Assembly (NCBI RefSeq): GCF_001411555.2
Contig: NC_049915.1
Coordinates: 15,638,640-15,702,639, forward strand
From: Juglans regia
Taxonomy: Eukaryota; Streptophyta; Magnoliopsida; Fagales; Juglandaceae
Length of the DNA stretch: 64,000 bases
Direction: 5' to 3'
In this document: piece after piece, positions 1 to 11,962 of the stretch
Layout: each line of letters starts with the position of its first letter
How positions within the stretch are numbered: position 1 is the first letter of the stretch
The notes under the pieces: generated by a model
Seen by the model: only the letters and a program-made list of their open reading frames with translations
The model's database searches: none
Told to the model about the DNA's origin: nothing
Translations under genes and position numbers: made by a program

Positions 1-440
1 TTTGGGGCTAGCGTGGAGGATGCGGCCGGTGTGTTGGAATTAGATGGTGCAGCCGCTGGTCCCCATGTAGCTGCTGCAGGATATGCGTCGGCTATACAGG
101 GAATGTCAAGGAACTCATCAATAATGCGGGAAGAGAAATTAATACTCACTTCCCGGACTGATATGGTGTAGAACAGAGCATCAGCGCTAAGTTCTCTCAT
201 GGCACGGTAGAACTCACCGACCATCTCTGGATATGCAGTCCCCCGCTGCTCACAGATCGGTATCCATCCCCGCTCGGTGAAGATGGACTATATGCTCCAT
301 CCCTCCCATGAAAGATCGGAGAAGTCAGACAAAATGACTTCACGCTCGACAACTGTAGGCCTCGTCTCCAGAGCATCAGCTGCTGATCCAGTACTTTGGC
401 TGGGCTGATCTCTCGCACATTTTCTTCCGCTGGATGCCAT
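1..440 (-). pseudogene. Decayed plant transposon-protein fragment
   Basis: Reading leftward from an ATG at 438-440 there is one open frame to the window edge, broken by a single in-frame TAG about 50 codons in. The frame holds the pattern ERGW, then an EFYRAM-like helix, then VREVSINFSS and a DEFLDIP stretch. This resembles the putative plant transposon protein domain (Pfam PF20167 type) found in plant mobile elements. The 3' end runs off the window. The nonsense codon and the setting among TTCGAA repeats and other transposons indicate a dead copy. The family call is by motif recognition only. Confidence 0.5.
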
Positions 441-1225
441 TGATATACTGTTTAACCATAATGAAAGTAAGAATATAATTAACCATAATATTTAAATTAT
501 ATTATTGAATAATTATAGTATATTGAACTGAATTGAAATAATTCGTTCGAACAGAACATAGTCTGTTCGAACTAGAAAACTCTATTCGAATGGACAATTA
601 TGTTCATTCGAATAGAGTTTCTTTGTTCATTCGAACGAATTTATTTTGTTCGAACAGAAATAATGTTGTTTGGCAACTAAGCCAAACAGCCATGGCTGAG
701 TAGACTCAGCCCCGAACTGAAAAACATCCTATCTAGATGTTATCCTTTGTTTTAATCAGTAGAAATGATTAAGGAGTGAAGCCCAATCATTTCTACCGAT
801 TATTTTGATGTTATTTCCACGGAATACACCAAAATGGGTGGATTTCGGAGTCGAAATCCATTCCCCCATTCGTGCAAAAAACTAAACAATAGAGGTGTTG
901 AGTTGACCCATACCTCTTAGAAGTTCAAATGTGGGGTTCCTACGGCGGTTGAGTGGCGGTTTTTGCAGCGGAGTTAAGGGGCGAACTCGGAGGCTCTCGG
1001 TGGTTACTGGTTCGAATGAGAGAGTTTTGTTTCATTGTATTCGAACTGAGTCTAAAATGACCGTGACGTCTCATTCGAACTGGATAAATATCCGTTCGAA
1101 TGGTTATTATATTAATATATTTTTAATTATATTACTAATAATAATATATAATAATAATAATATTATAAAGTACAAAAGTATAAAAATGAAACTAATAATA
1201 GTTTTATAATACTTTTAATTAATAT
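441..1225. repeat. TTCGAA-rich transposon flank, no gene
   Basis: No gene is visible. About ten copies of the palindromic core TTCGAA, often as GTTCGAAC, lie at about 543-655 and 1010-1100. An inverted repeat (AATCAGTAGAAATGATT-like arms) lies at about 756-800. The same core recurs around 12.8-13.7 kb and 16.9-17.0 kb, next to CACTA-type transposase remnants, so this stretch is probably subterminal DNA of the same family. Confidence 0.5.
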
Positions 1226-3401
1226 TGTAACACCTCGTATTTTAGTGTATTTTTACTGAAAGAATTATTTTTATGGATTCAAAAATTTATTCTCTTGTTT
1301 TAAAATGGTTAGATTTTTAGTGGGTTTATTTTTATGATTTTAATTTGGTGAAAATTATTTTGATGTGCTTTCTTAATATTTATTTATTGTTATGCATTTA
1401 AATTGCTTTTCAAATTTAATTAATTTATTGTTGGATTTAATTATTTTAATTTCATTTTATCATTACGTTTAAATTATTTTAATTAACTTGCTGTTTTAAA
1501 ATCATTTCCGTTGGATCATTTTTGTGACCCAAGATGTGAGGGTTGTACCTCATTTCTTTCCCTCTATTTTCTCTTTCCTCTCTTTTTCTTTCTTCTTTTC
1601 TTTTCTTTTTCTTCTTTACTTTCTTCTTTCCCCGGTCTCCCGCGCACTACACGTCCATCCTCTCTCACCCCGTGCGTTGCTTCTCTTCCACCCAGCCACC
1701 GCCGCACACCGCCGTGCACAACACCGCCCCTCCCTTCAGCTCCCCCACCCCTCCATTTCCAGCCCAACTCGCGCTGCCGTTAGCCACCACGAACTACTCC
1801 AAGCAGCGGCGTTCTTTGTGCTCGCGCGCCGCCATCGCGCCACCACCGGCCACCATTTCTTCACCACTTCATCCTCCACCTCCTAGCAACCCATTAGACC
1901 TAACTCCACCTCCGATCCATCACCGGTGAAGCACAACCAACCTCATTTTCGATTTGGGTGTTTTTGGTCTTTAACCACCCATTGCGCCGCCATCCACGGC
2001 CAACCACCACCACCACTAGCTTCACTGACATCCCTAGGCCCTACCCTATCAATCTCAGGTCTTCGTTTGCACCCGTTTAAAAGTGAGTTTTTGAGACCCA
2101 CGGCCACAGTGCATTTGGCACTGTTCTGTTGTTGTGATGCCGCTTCTTGTAGCTCTGTGATCCTCCGGAAATTATTATATAGCACTGTAAGTATTTTCCA
2201 AAGAACTTTAGTGATTTAAATGTATTTTTGCACGAACTCATTTCACTGTGATCAGGTTGGTTTTGCCGGACTGAGTCCGAGGAGTACGGGGGTCGAATGG
2301 ATTAGTGGAGGAAGTTTGTTTGTGTGTTTTGGGCTGTGCCGAATTGTTGGTTGGGATTTATGTGGTACATGTACATGACATATATGCACGCATGATCATG
2401 TTTGTAATGGAAACTGGGTTTTCGTGTATTGCATTCATGTTCATGTGTTTATTGAAACTGGGTTTCATGTGTGAGAATGTTTTGGGTGCGTGTGTATCAC
2501 GACCCCAAGCCGAGATGGGGCATTATCTTGGTGGAACTCCTCTGGTCACTCAGAAGCGGAATATACTGAGTGACATCCCTTGGATTGTCGATGGGCGACA
2601 ATGGGATCGGACGAGATGGTCTCATGCCGACTCCGTGGCCCCTCTGCTAGTGGGGGCTAGAGGATGCTTGGCCACGAACGCGCTGGGCGCGAAACTAGGC
2701 ATCGCTTGTTGAGTAGTGGGTGCTTGGCCATGAACGCACTGGGCGCGGAACTGGGCATTGCTATGAAGCCAGGACGTGCGGATGGTCCCTAGGGGAGATC
2801 ATGGTGCATATGGTAATAATGGATTAATGGACTATTTTCTGGAAAAACAATTTGGGTTGGATTTTTGTGTAAACCATTTTCTGGAAAAATGTTTTACGGA
2901 TATTTTGGGCCAAATGGGATTTTGGTGTGTGTTGAAAAATGTTCATTTTCAGGAAAAATTATGCTTTGAGAATAATGCATATTTCATCATATGCATGCAT
3001 GTTGGTCACATTAATGCATTTGTATTCCTGAGGGTTGTTTGGGTTATACTTACCTGCGGTACCATTTTGTGGTAATGCATATTTTGATGCAGATGAGGAG
3101 GATGAGAGCGAGCTTGAGGAGACGGGTCAGCCCGAGGAGTGATCTGGGATCACTTGCTTAGTTATTTTATTTTACTGTATTGTATTTTAATTTTGGATGA
3201 CTATATAACTACTTTTTAAGCCTTTACTGATGTTTAGATTGTATTTAAATTCTGGTATTTAGTTGACTAATCCGCTGTGTTATTTTGTTCACCGTTGCAT
3301 GTACACACATTTGGCACTTTCATTGGGATGCGTGATCGTGTTGTCATCACCCTGGCATCTCGATTCCTGTGTTTCCTTACATGGGGTTCGGGGGCGCCAC
3401 G
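1226..3401 (+). repeat. 5' LTR of Ty3/gypsy element
   Basis: It starts TGTAACACC and ends in GGGGGCGCCACG; the last base differs from the CA end of the 3' copy. It holds a pyrimidine-rich block at about 1555-1650 and a GC-rich block at about 1680-1930. These give several open frames (for example 1511-1929 and 2305-2712) that recur in the 3' LTR and are not genes. Confidence 0.92.
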
Positions 3402-3403
3402 GG

Positions 3404-3415
3404 TGGTATCAAAGC
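3404..3415 (+). other. Primer-binding site (initiator tRNA-Met type)
   Basis: TGGTATCAAAGC lies two bases after the 5' LTR and matches the usual plant initiator-tRNA-Met primer-binding site apart from one base. Confidence 0.85.
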
Positions 3416-3416
3416 A

Positions 3417-5920
3417 GCTCTGCTCTGGGTAAAACCATATGTCCTGTAGGTGCAGTACCAGAAAGTTTTAAAATTATGATTTGAAATTATTTAATTTAAA
3501 GTATGTGGTTTTTATTGGTTTTAATTAGTTTATTGTATACTAATTGTTTGTTATGTATTTTATTGCTTTATTTTATGGTAAGTTATTTTATTGTTTTAAT
3601 TATTTTATTGTGAACTACTTCATTGGTTTTATTCATTTGTCGTATGTTATTTTAAATATGGAATTTTTATTTTATTTTATTTTGTTTTGTTTTATTTTGT
3701 TCAGAATAGAAAGGCGGGTTGAGGGTTGTGCTATGATAGGAAGATGGTACGACTGTGAATGCCCTTATTAGGCTTGAACATTTGGTGTAGTAGGCATAAA
3801 CTCTTGGTGATTGGTTTGTTTTAATATCGAGGCTCAAACATCATGGTATGGGTGGACTCAGTGAAGTAGGAACTCAAGTTGCTGCTAAGAAGAGGAATAG
3901 TTTTAAATTGCTTAGGATAATTGAGGTTTTAGGTTTCGTAGAATTTATGTAATGAGTCTATGGGGTAGGAGGTTGTAAGTTCATCGAATTTCAAGGTTAT
4001 ATTTATGAGAAGTTCATCTAAGGTTTGAGGCCCCATAGTTTTTAGGAAATAAGTTTATGGGATTTAAGGTGGCAGGTTCAACAAGCAATTGAGGGATTAC
4101 TTAGATTAGAAGTTATCGATCTTGCCGAACTTGATAAGCAATTTGATAACATTTGGAGTTTTAGAATTTACAAGTTTTATAAGGTGAATGTTTTAGATTT
4201 AAGGTCATCAATCTTGAGGATTTCGGGAAATGATTTTTATTTGGTTTAAGGTTTTGGAATTGCAGATTTGAAGGGCTGAATTTAAATAGGATTAATGAGA
4301 GTTGAGTTACTGATGTGAGAATATTTTTCAAGAGAGAATTTCTTTGGAGATGGAAGGTAATGATCTAGTTCGTGTATTTTCTGAGGATTGAGGATGTTGA
4401 TCTAGTTCGGAAAATGATTGCTTTTAGCTCGATGTTTCAGTGATAGGTTGAGGATTTGATCCATATCAATTTTAAGGATAATAGATGGTGCGGATTTAGG
4501 AAATGATTCTTGTTGATTTCGAGGATATAGGTCCAGATGATGGAAATGGTAATGATGATCACTTGCACATTTGGAGCATTATTGGTTTTGGCCAATGGTG
4601 CATAAGATTGATGCGTAGTAGTGGTGAGTGTTTATGGATTTCAGAGAGTGCAGGTCTTAGTCTCAGTTTTTGGCTTGGAAGAAGTGGCTTGGGTAGGTGT
4701 TGAAGAGGAGTAAATACAATAGTATTAATTCAAGAGACCTTGGCTTGGAGTTTTTTGTTGATGAGTTGATCGAAGTGTATAGTCGAAGTGGGTTGCTCAA
4801 TGGAATGATGGTTGACAATAGTTATTGTGATTATCTTCAGGAATTAATTGTGACTTGAGGTTACTTAGGAATTTTTAATTTTTGACGCTATACTTTCCTT
4901 TGGAGATTGAGTGTCCATTTGGTTGAATTACAGACATTGTTATTTAACTTGAAGAGAGATTGATGGGTCGCCATGTATAGGGTATGATAAGATCTTGGAA
5001 GTTGAAGTTTAGGCATCAGCGGTGGATATTATGATCAAGTACGTGAGTCAATAAATCTTTAGGATCCATGGGTGTTGTGCAATGGCTTTTGGTAGATTGA
5101 ATATTTGAGCAGTATGGCTTGCCTTGAGGTTTAATAGTGAAATGCTATTGGAGGAATTAGTCGTGTTAATACTAGCTTATTGGAGTAGAAATAGGTGGGC
5201 GAGTTACCAAGAAGGTTTTGATAATGTTTTGGTGAAGTCAATGATGGTTCGTAGTGAGTTTAGTCACCACTAGATTAGATGTTGTTCAGAATGTAGGTGA
5301 TGAGCTTTTGGGTTTAGGTTGTCAGGTAGAAGTCTCTTGCGCTCTTATTGGTTTGCCAGGTTGGAATCGAGCCTTTTAAAGTATGTTCCTTATCTTAGAT
5401 GAGATGAGTGTATTTTAGGATGCTGAGGTTGTTTGAGATTGGGTTTCTGTCTATGATCATGGATATATTTTATAGAATTTGATTTTGATCAAGGCTGCGG
5501 GAGTTAATTGAGAATTTGAGTTATAACTCGTGGTTTTGGGAAAGAGAGTATTTTTCTACCAAATTGTGATAAGAGTTTTGGTTAGTAGGTATGAAGCCAC
5601 CTTGTACTCGATGGTGTTAGTTTTATGATAACATAATTTTATGCATGTGCATGTGGCGAATATCAGAGTGCACAGCAGAAGCGTGGTATTTTTGGTTGTA
5701 GTCAGGAGTTCAGATTGTGTTGATTTTGAGGATTAGTGGTGACTTGAATTTTGAGAAGATACTTGTATTTGGAGATTAATTATTTGGTTGTGCAATTTGT
5801 TATTGATGGTTAACTTTGGAAGTGGCTATTAGGTTACCAAAAGTAGAATTCAATGGAGGTTCAAAAGTTGTAGCATAGGAGTTGATTGAGGTTAGCACAT
5901 AGTATTGTAAGGGCTATTGA
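3417..5920 (+). other. Gypsy internal region without readable gag or RT
   Basis: About 2.5 kb with no long open frame and no recognisable gag, protease, reverse transcriptase or RNase H motif in any frame. The stretch is GT-rich and full of stops. It may be heavily mutated pol or replaced sequence. The short frames at 3263-3484, 3544-3771 and 4503-4703 have no family features. Confidence 0.6.
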
Positions 5921-5923
5921 TCA

Positions 5924-7203
5924 TTGGAATTTTCTGGATGTTGTATTAAGGTTCTTGTGGAAAACAAGATTTTGGATAGCATAGTCACCCTAGGAATACT
6001 GGGCATGATGTGTCATTGGGAGACTAAAACGAGTATGATGGATATCGCCATGTTTATTGAGAAATGTGCCACGTGCCGTCAAGTTAAGGCTGAGCATCAA
6101 AGATCTGTTGGTAAACTTCAACCTCTCCCTATTCCTGAGTGGAAGTGGGATAATATTTCTATGGATTTTGTTGTGGGTTGCCAAGGACCCCTAGTGGGAA
6201 GAACTCAATTTGGGTAATTGTTGATCGGTTGACCAAGAGTGCCCATTTCTTGCCTATTAATAATAGTGACGCTTTGGGTAAGTTGACTCGGTTATATGCC
6301 AAGGAGATAATGCGTTTGCGTGGAGTACCCAAGAGTATCGTGTCGGATTGGGACCCACGGTTTACGTCCCATTTTTGGAAAAGTTTGCAAGCAACTTTAA
6401 GCACTAAGTTGAAGTTTAGTACTACATATCACCTGCAAACAAACGGTCAATCAGAGCGTACTATTCAGACTCTTGAGGATATGTTGCGGTCTTGTGTTAT
6501 GGAATTTCATGGGAGTTGGGAGAATCATCTGCCGCTAATTGAGTTTGTTTATAATAACATTTTTCATTCCTCCACTCAAATAACCCCGTATGAAGCTTTG
6601 TATGAGAGGAAGTGTAGATCACGTTTGTGTTGGGATGAAGTTGGCGAGAGCAAATTGTTTGGGCCTAAGATAATTTAAGAAATGAAAGATCAAGTTCAGT
6701 TTATAAGGACAAAAATGGCAGAAGCGCAAAGTCGCCAGAAGAGTTATGCAGATATAAGAAGAAGAGACTTATCCTTTGAAGTAGGTAATTGGGTTTATCT
6801 TAAAGTCTCTCCTATGAAAGGTGTTAAGCGCTTTGGTGAGAAGGGAAAACTTAGTCCGATGTATGTTGGCCCTTTTCAGATTGTAGAGAAAGTTGGGCTT
6901 GTCGCTTATAGAGTTGCATTACCGGATTATTTTGCGAAAGTTCATGATGTGTTCCATGTGTCATCGTTGAAGAAGAGTTTTGGACAACAAGAGTCACGTT
7001 TTGTTGACCCTCAACACATTCAACTTCAGCCTAACCTTACTTATGAAGTTGCCCCGACACAGATCGTGGATTGGAAAGAGCAAAGGTTAAGGTCCAAGAC
7101 AATACCTTTGGTGAAAGTGTCATGGGGTGATCCGTTGGCTCAATATTTCTCTTGGGAGAGAGAAGCCGACATGAGGGAGCGTTATCCATATTTGTTTGAT
7201 TGA
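5924..7203 (+). pseudogene. Ty3/gypsy integrase and C-terminal pol remnant
   Basis: Three segments form the end of a Ty3/gypsy polyprotein. The first (5924 to about 6180) carries a CATCRQVKAEHQ zinc-binding half and the first catalytic Asp in SMDFVVG. A one-base loss near 6180 shifts the frame. The second (6178-6678) has VDRLTKSAHF, the second Asp in VSDWDPRF and the Glu in GQSERTIQ, and ends at a nonsense TAA at 6676-6678. The third (6682-7203) continues in the same frame with the GPFQIVEKVG barrel and a chromodomain-like tail ending WEREADMRERYPYLF. The catalytic triad is present, but the frame breaks mean no intact protein. Confidence 0.9.
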
Positions 7204-7300
7204 TTTTGGCGATATATTCTTAAGTCTGCTCTTAGTTGAATCTTATTCCTGTCTTAGCCTTAATGTTTGACCTTGCTAATTTCGAGGACGAAATTTTATT

Positions 7301-7313
7301 TAAGGGGGGAGGA
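7301..7313 (+). other. Polypurine tract
   Basis: TAAGGGGGGAGGA lies directly before the 3' LTR, where plus-strand DNA synthesis is primed in LTR retrotransposons. Confidence 0.8.
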
Positions 7314-9472
7314 TGTAATACCCCGTATTTTAGTGTATTTTTACTGAAAGAACTATTTTTATGGATTCAAAAATTTATTCTCTTGTTTTAAAATTGGTTG
7401 GATTTTTAGTGGGTTTATTTTTATGATTTTAATTTGGTGAAAATTATTTTGATGTGCTTTCTTAATATTTATTTATTGATATGCATTTAAATTGCTTTTC
7501 ATATTTAATTAATTTATTGTTGGATTTAATTATTTTAATTTCACTTTATCATTACGTTTAAATTATTTTAATTAACTTGCTGTTTTAAAATCATTTCCGT
7601 TGGATCATTTTTGTGACCCAAGATGTGAGGGTTGGACCTCATTTCTTTCCCTCTATTTTCTCTTTCCTCTCTGTTTCTTTCTTCTTTTCTTTTCTTTTTC
7701 TTCTTTTCTTTCTTCTTTCCCTGGTCTCCCGCGCGCTACACGACCATCCTCTCTCACCTCGTGCGTTGCTTCTCTTCCACCCACCCACCGCTACACGCCG
7801 CCGTGTGCAACACCGCCCCTCCCTTCAGCTCCCCCACCGGCCGGCGACCCCACCCCTCCATTTCCAGCCCAACTCGCACTGCCGTTAGCCACCACGAACT
7901 ACTCCGAGCAGCAGCGTTCTTTGTGCTCGCGCGCCGCCGTTACGCCACCACCAGCCACCATTTCTTCACTACTTCATCTTCCACCTTTTAGCAACCCATT
8001 GGACCCAACCCCACCTCCGATCCGTCACCGGTGAAGCACAACCAACCCCATTTCCGATTTGGGTGTTTTTGGTCTTTAACCACCCACTGCGCCGCCACCC
8101 ACGGCCAACCACCACTACCACTAGCTTCACCAACATCCCTAGGCCCTACCCCATCAATCTCAGGTCTTCGTTTGCACCCGTTCAAAAGTGAGTTTTTGAT
8201 ACCCAAGGCCACAGTGCATTTGGCACTGTTCTGTTGTTGTGATGCCGCTTCTTGCAGCTCCATGATCCTCCTGAAATTATTATATACTACTATAAGTATT
8301 TTCCAAAGAACTTTAGTGATTTAAATGTATTTTTGCGCTAACTCATTTCACTATGATCTGATTGGTTTTGCCAGACTGAGTCCGAGGAGTACGGGGGTCG
8401 GATGGATTAGTGGAGGAAGTTTGTTTGTGTGTTTTGGGCTGTGCTGAATTGTTGGTTGGGATTTGTGTGGTACATGTACATGACATATATGCACGCATGA
8501 TCATGTTTGTAAAGGAAACTGGGTTATCGTTTATTGCATTCATGTTCATGTGTTTATTGAAACTGGGTTTCATGTGTGAGAATGTTTTTGGGTGCGTGTG
8601 TATCACGACCCCAAACTGAGATGGGACATTATCTCGGTGGAGCTCCTCTGGTCACTCGGAAGTGGAATATACTGAGTAACGTCCCCTGGATTGTCGTTGG
8701 GCGACAATGGGATCGGACGAGATGGTCTCGTGCCGACTCTGTGGCCCCTCTGCTGGCGGGGGCTAGAGGATGCTTGGCCACGAATGCGTTGGGCGCGGAA
8801 CTGGGCATCGCTTGTTGCGTGGTGGGTGCTTGGCCATGAATGTATTGGGCGTGGAATTGGGCATCACTACTAAGCCAGGACGTGCGGATGGTCCCTAGGG
8901 GAGATCATGGTGCATATGGTAATAATGGATTAATGGACTATTTTCTGAGAAAATAGTGTGTGTTGGATTTTAGTTTAAACCATTTTCTGGGAAAATGTTT
9001 TACGAATATTTTGGGCCAAATGGGATTTTGGCGTATGTTGGAAAATATTCATTTTCGGGAAAAATGATGCTTTGAGAATAATGCATATTTCATCATATGC
9101 ATGCATGTTGGTCGCATTAATGCATTTTTATTCCTGAGGGTTGTTTGGGTTATACTTACCTGTAGTACTATTTTGTGGTAACGCAGATTTTGATGCAGAT
9201 GAAGAGGATGAGGGCAAGCCTGAGGAGACGGCTCCTCCCGAGTTGTGATCTGGGATCACTTGCTTAGTTATTTTATTTTACTGTATTGTATTTTAATTTT
9301 GGATGATTGTATAACTACTTTTTAAACCTTTACTGGTGTTTAGATTGTATTTAAATTCTGGTACTTAGTTGACTAATCTGCTGCGTTGTTTTGTATACCG
9401 TTGCATGTACACACACTTGGCAGTTTCGTTGGGATGCGTGACCGTGTTGTCATGGGGGTCGGGGGCGCCACA
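7314..9472 (+). repeat. 3' LTR of Ty3/gypsy element
   Basis: It starts TGTAATACC and ends GGCGCCACA. It is collinear with 1226-3401 with scattered substitutions and small indels. One difference near the end is that about 30 bases seen at about 3350-3380 are missing here. Confidence 0.92.
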
Positions 9473-10129
9473 AATATATTTAGTATATTATTTTTAAATA
9501 TATTGTTTCTATTATACTAAGTACATACTAAGAGCATTAACATTGGATTCATAATTTTCATCTTCAAAATTTGATGAAAAGTACATATTTTCCATAAACT
9601 CAAAACCTCCCTATCCATAACCCTACATTGAATTAGCTATTGAATTCATCAAAATAATAATATAATATGGTTTTTTAATAATAATATTTTTAATTTATTT
9701 TTTTCATATTTTACAATTATACTAACTATATGTTAATTAATAATTTAATTTGATACTTAAGTTATTGTTTCCCAACTTAAATATATTGTGGCTCAAAATT
9801 GGGAAACAATAATTTAAGTAAATAAATGTAGATATAGTGGATATTAGCTATTAGGGCTGCAACCCGATGCACTCCAACCGGGTCTGGGCCCGGTCCGACC
9901 CGACCAGGTACTATTTACGCGCCAACCCGGTCCGACCCGACCTGCACAGCACCGGGTCGGGTCGGGTCTTCGGGTTTTTTTTTTTTTTTTAATAAAGTAT
10001 CAATGTTAGTGACATGTGTTAAGTTACAGCTTAATGCAATGAATATAGCATGCAAAACTGGTTCACTAAGATCTCAAAAGACATCAAAAAAATATTGACA
10101 TAAACCAATGAAAAAAAAAAAACCAAAAG

Positions 10130-10410
10130 AAGAAGAATATTAATTCTTCCAAAAAAGCTTGGTTTGCACAAGAACCAGTGGCAGATTTGTTATCCTCAGC
10201 TGGACAAATATGAGACTCTACGCTGGCCAAACCAGAAGGCAATCCCTTTCTTGAGGATGAATTCTCCTTATAATCTGATAGAACAGTTTCAATGCCAATA
10301 TCTCCAAGACCATATTCATCCCAACTTTCTGATAATGTTCCATCTTTTAGTGGAATCTGATGATACCCTGGCAGCGGTTCATCTTCGTAGCTCTGTCCAT
10401 ATTTCCAAAT
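10130..10410 (-). pseudogene. Captured exon of unknown host gene (downstream exon)
   Basis: On the minus strand the frame is open from just after a TGA at 10411-10413 to a TGA at 10084-10086. The translation begins near KYGQSYEDEPLPGYHQ and includes LSESWDEYGLGDIGIE and ASVESHICPAEDN. It is acidic and Ser/Gly-rich, and looks like real coding sequence, not chance. I do not recognise the family. The exact splice acceptor was not resolved, and the end runs into an A/T tract that is probably not coding. Confidence 0.5.
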
Positions 10411-11076
10411 TCAAGAAACTCCAACATTAATGAAAGAAGAAAATTTCATGAAGATAGAGAGATTCTTTTACTAGTACGAACAGGTTTAAGCACTAAGAAT
10501 CTGTAATAAGAAGAGTAAATACAAAATTCAAAGTAAAAACATACACACACTGCAACAACCTAGAAATCAAAGCAAAAGTAGAAAAAGAATAGTCAACAGA
10601 AAATCATGAAAATATATCAACAATACAAGGATTGCAATAATTCTCTAGATTTCGTTTCAAACAGAAAAAAAGTTCAAAAGCGTATAGAGTATTAAGGAAA
10701 AGAAAAAACATAAGAAACAGGTTTATACAATGTTGTGCGAGTATGTGGGTGAGTGGGTGTGTGATTTTGTGAAAACGCGGAGTATAATCTTTCGCGTGAT
10801 GAGGTTAATATTTTTTACTTGATTTTATAGCAGCTCATTGAAAATGTAGATAAGGCCCATCAAATAGTTCATTCACTAGTCAATTAAACAACATATGCTA
10901 AAACAATTGAGAGATCACTGAAGAATATAGATCATCATTGCAAGCAGCGAATGTAAATTGTTGAAATCTCAAAAATTGCCTAACTTCATCACCAAGGAAT
11001 ATACCCAGTACATAATCACATGGAATACAGTGAACAGAGCAAAATGAAGGAGAAGATTAAGAAAATTAATACTCAC

Positions 11077-11149
11077 AGGTGTGAAAACAGGGTAATCTTT
11101 AGCAGAAAACTGAGGACCATGGCGTGAAGCAAGGGAAGGAGACGGGAAT
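11077..11149 (-). pseudogene. Captured 73-bp exon of unknown host gene
   Basis: It is flanked on the minus strand by an acceptor AATGTCAG and a consensus donor GTGAGT. One frame reads FPSPSLASRHGPQFSAKDYP then VFTP and ends in phase 0; a second frame is also open. The clean splice borders inside a transposon argue for capture of a spliced gene. The function is not recognised. Confidence 0.5.
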
Positions 11150-11508
11150 CTGACATTGACAAATTAACAAATACCTTACCTGAAACCAAAAGAACCGAGA
11201 GCCTAGATCTGGACAAGCTCAAACTTGGGTGCCCATATCACCAAATCCAAGAATCACAACTTATGAGGAACAATTACATATATTGTTCAACAAACCAGTT
11301 CAACAAATACCTACTACAGATACCTCATATCGGTTTTTTTTCACAAACCAGTTCAACATTTCAACAGACTTTGCAATCTAGAGAAAGTGCCCAACACAAA
11401 GTAGGGATTTCATGCAAAAATCCATAAAAAATTATGAACATCTAATACCCAAAAAAACACACGCACGCTCACACAAAGCACCAAACAAAGCTCAAAAGCT
11501 TAAATCTT

Positions 11509-11510
<2 letters not shown>

Positions 11511-11548
<38 letters not shown>

Positions 11549-11690
11549 CACCTCTGCGATGACCGTTGCGACCGGCGATGGTGAATGGTGACTAAGGTTT
11601 CCAGTGGAGAGGAGATTGTTTTTGTCTTCAGCGTCTTCAGCTCAGTAGTATTTTCATCTTCAGCCCTAGGTCGGTTTCGACGGATTCGAC
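11511..11690 (-). other. Captured 5' leader exon with GA/CT repeat
   Basis: The minus strand shows a CT-rich microsatellite (11512-11545 as GA on plus) ending CTCTCG before a GTAAGA donor, preceded by a GC-richer stretch. This resembles a 5' untranslated exon of the captured gene. The upstream limit is a guess. Confidence 0.35.
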
Positions 11691-11962
11691 GGGTTGTTTT
11701 TACTAAAACCCGATATTACACAATTCACCTGATGACCCGTCTTTCACGGGTTGGAGAAATCGGTTCTAGCGGACGGGTCGGGCTTATGGCCCATTATGCA
11801 CAGCCCTATTAGCTATATAGCAATTGAAGATGAATTGGAATGCACAATTCGTCAAAGTTTCATCATTTAATATTTGGTGAATCCAATGCAGTGATTTTAA
11901 ACATAAATTCATCAAATTTTGAAGACTGAACTCATTTGACGAGTCCAATTCCAATGCTCTAA

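Larger units (their letters stand above)
1226..9472 (+). mobile_element. Ty3/gypsy LTR retrotransposon, degenerate
   Basis: An 8.25-kb element with both LTRs (1226-3401 and 7314-9472), a primer-binding site at 3404, a polypurine tract at 7301-7313, and a perfect 5-bp target duplication AATAT (1221-1225 and 9473-9477). The internal region is only 3.9 kb. The integrase and C-terminal part of pol are readable (5.9-7.2 kb). No gag, protease or reverse transcriptase frame can be recognised. The integrase and the C-terminal chromodomain-like tail place it in Ty3/gypsy. It is not autonomous: pol has a frameshift and a nonsense codon. Confidence 0.93.
9852..11808. mobile_element. hAT-type element carrying host exons
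   Basis: Ends are TAGGGCTGCA (left) and TAGGGCTGTGCA (right, reverse complement). A perfect 8-bp target duplication TTAGCTAT lies at 9844-9851 and 11809-11816. Subterminal CGGGTCGGGTC-type repeats lie near the left end. There is no hAT transposase. Instead the minus strand reads like a gene: a leader with a CT repeat and a GTAAGA donor at about 11510, an exon at 11077-11149 flanked by AG and GTGAGT, and a long open exon ending near 10.1 kb. This is the pattern of a non-autonomous element that captured host gene sequence. Confidence 0.82.
9532..11959. mobile_element. PIF/Harbinger-type MITE, split by a hAT insertion
   Basis: Inverted ends begin GAGCATTAACATTGG (left) and GAGCATTGGAATTGG (right, reverse complement). 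A further 17 bp, CTTCAAAATTTGATGAA, is shared a little inside both ends. Target duplication is TAA (9529-9531 and 11960-11962), as expected for PIF/Harbinger. Without the inner hAT element the MITE would be roughly 460 bp, with no coding capacity. Confidence 0.75.

Noticed and set aside
1511..1929. Three overlapping plus-strand frames rich in Ser, Pro and Phe
   Set aside because: They lie in the pyrimidine-rich part of the gypsy LTR and recur at 7600-8034 in the other LTR. Low-complexity composition, not a gene.
2305..2712. 135-codon frame
   Set aside because: Inside the LTR and broken differently in the second LTR (8410-8839). No domain.
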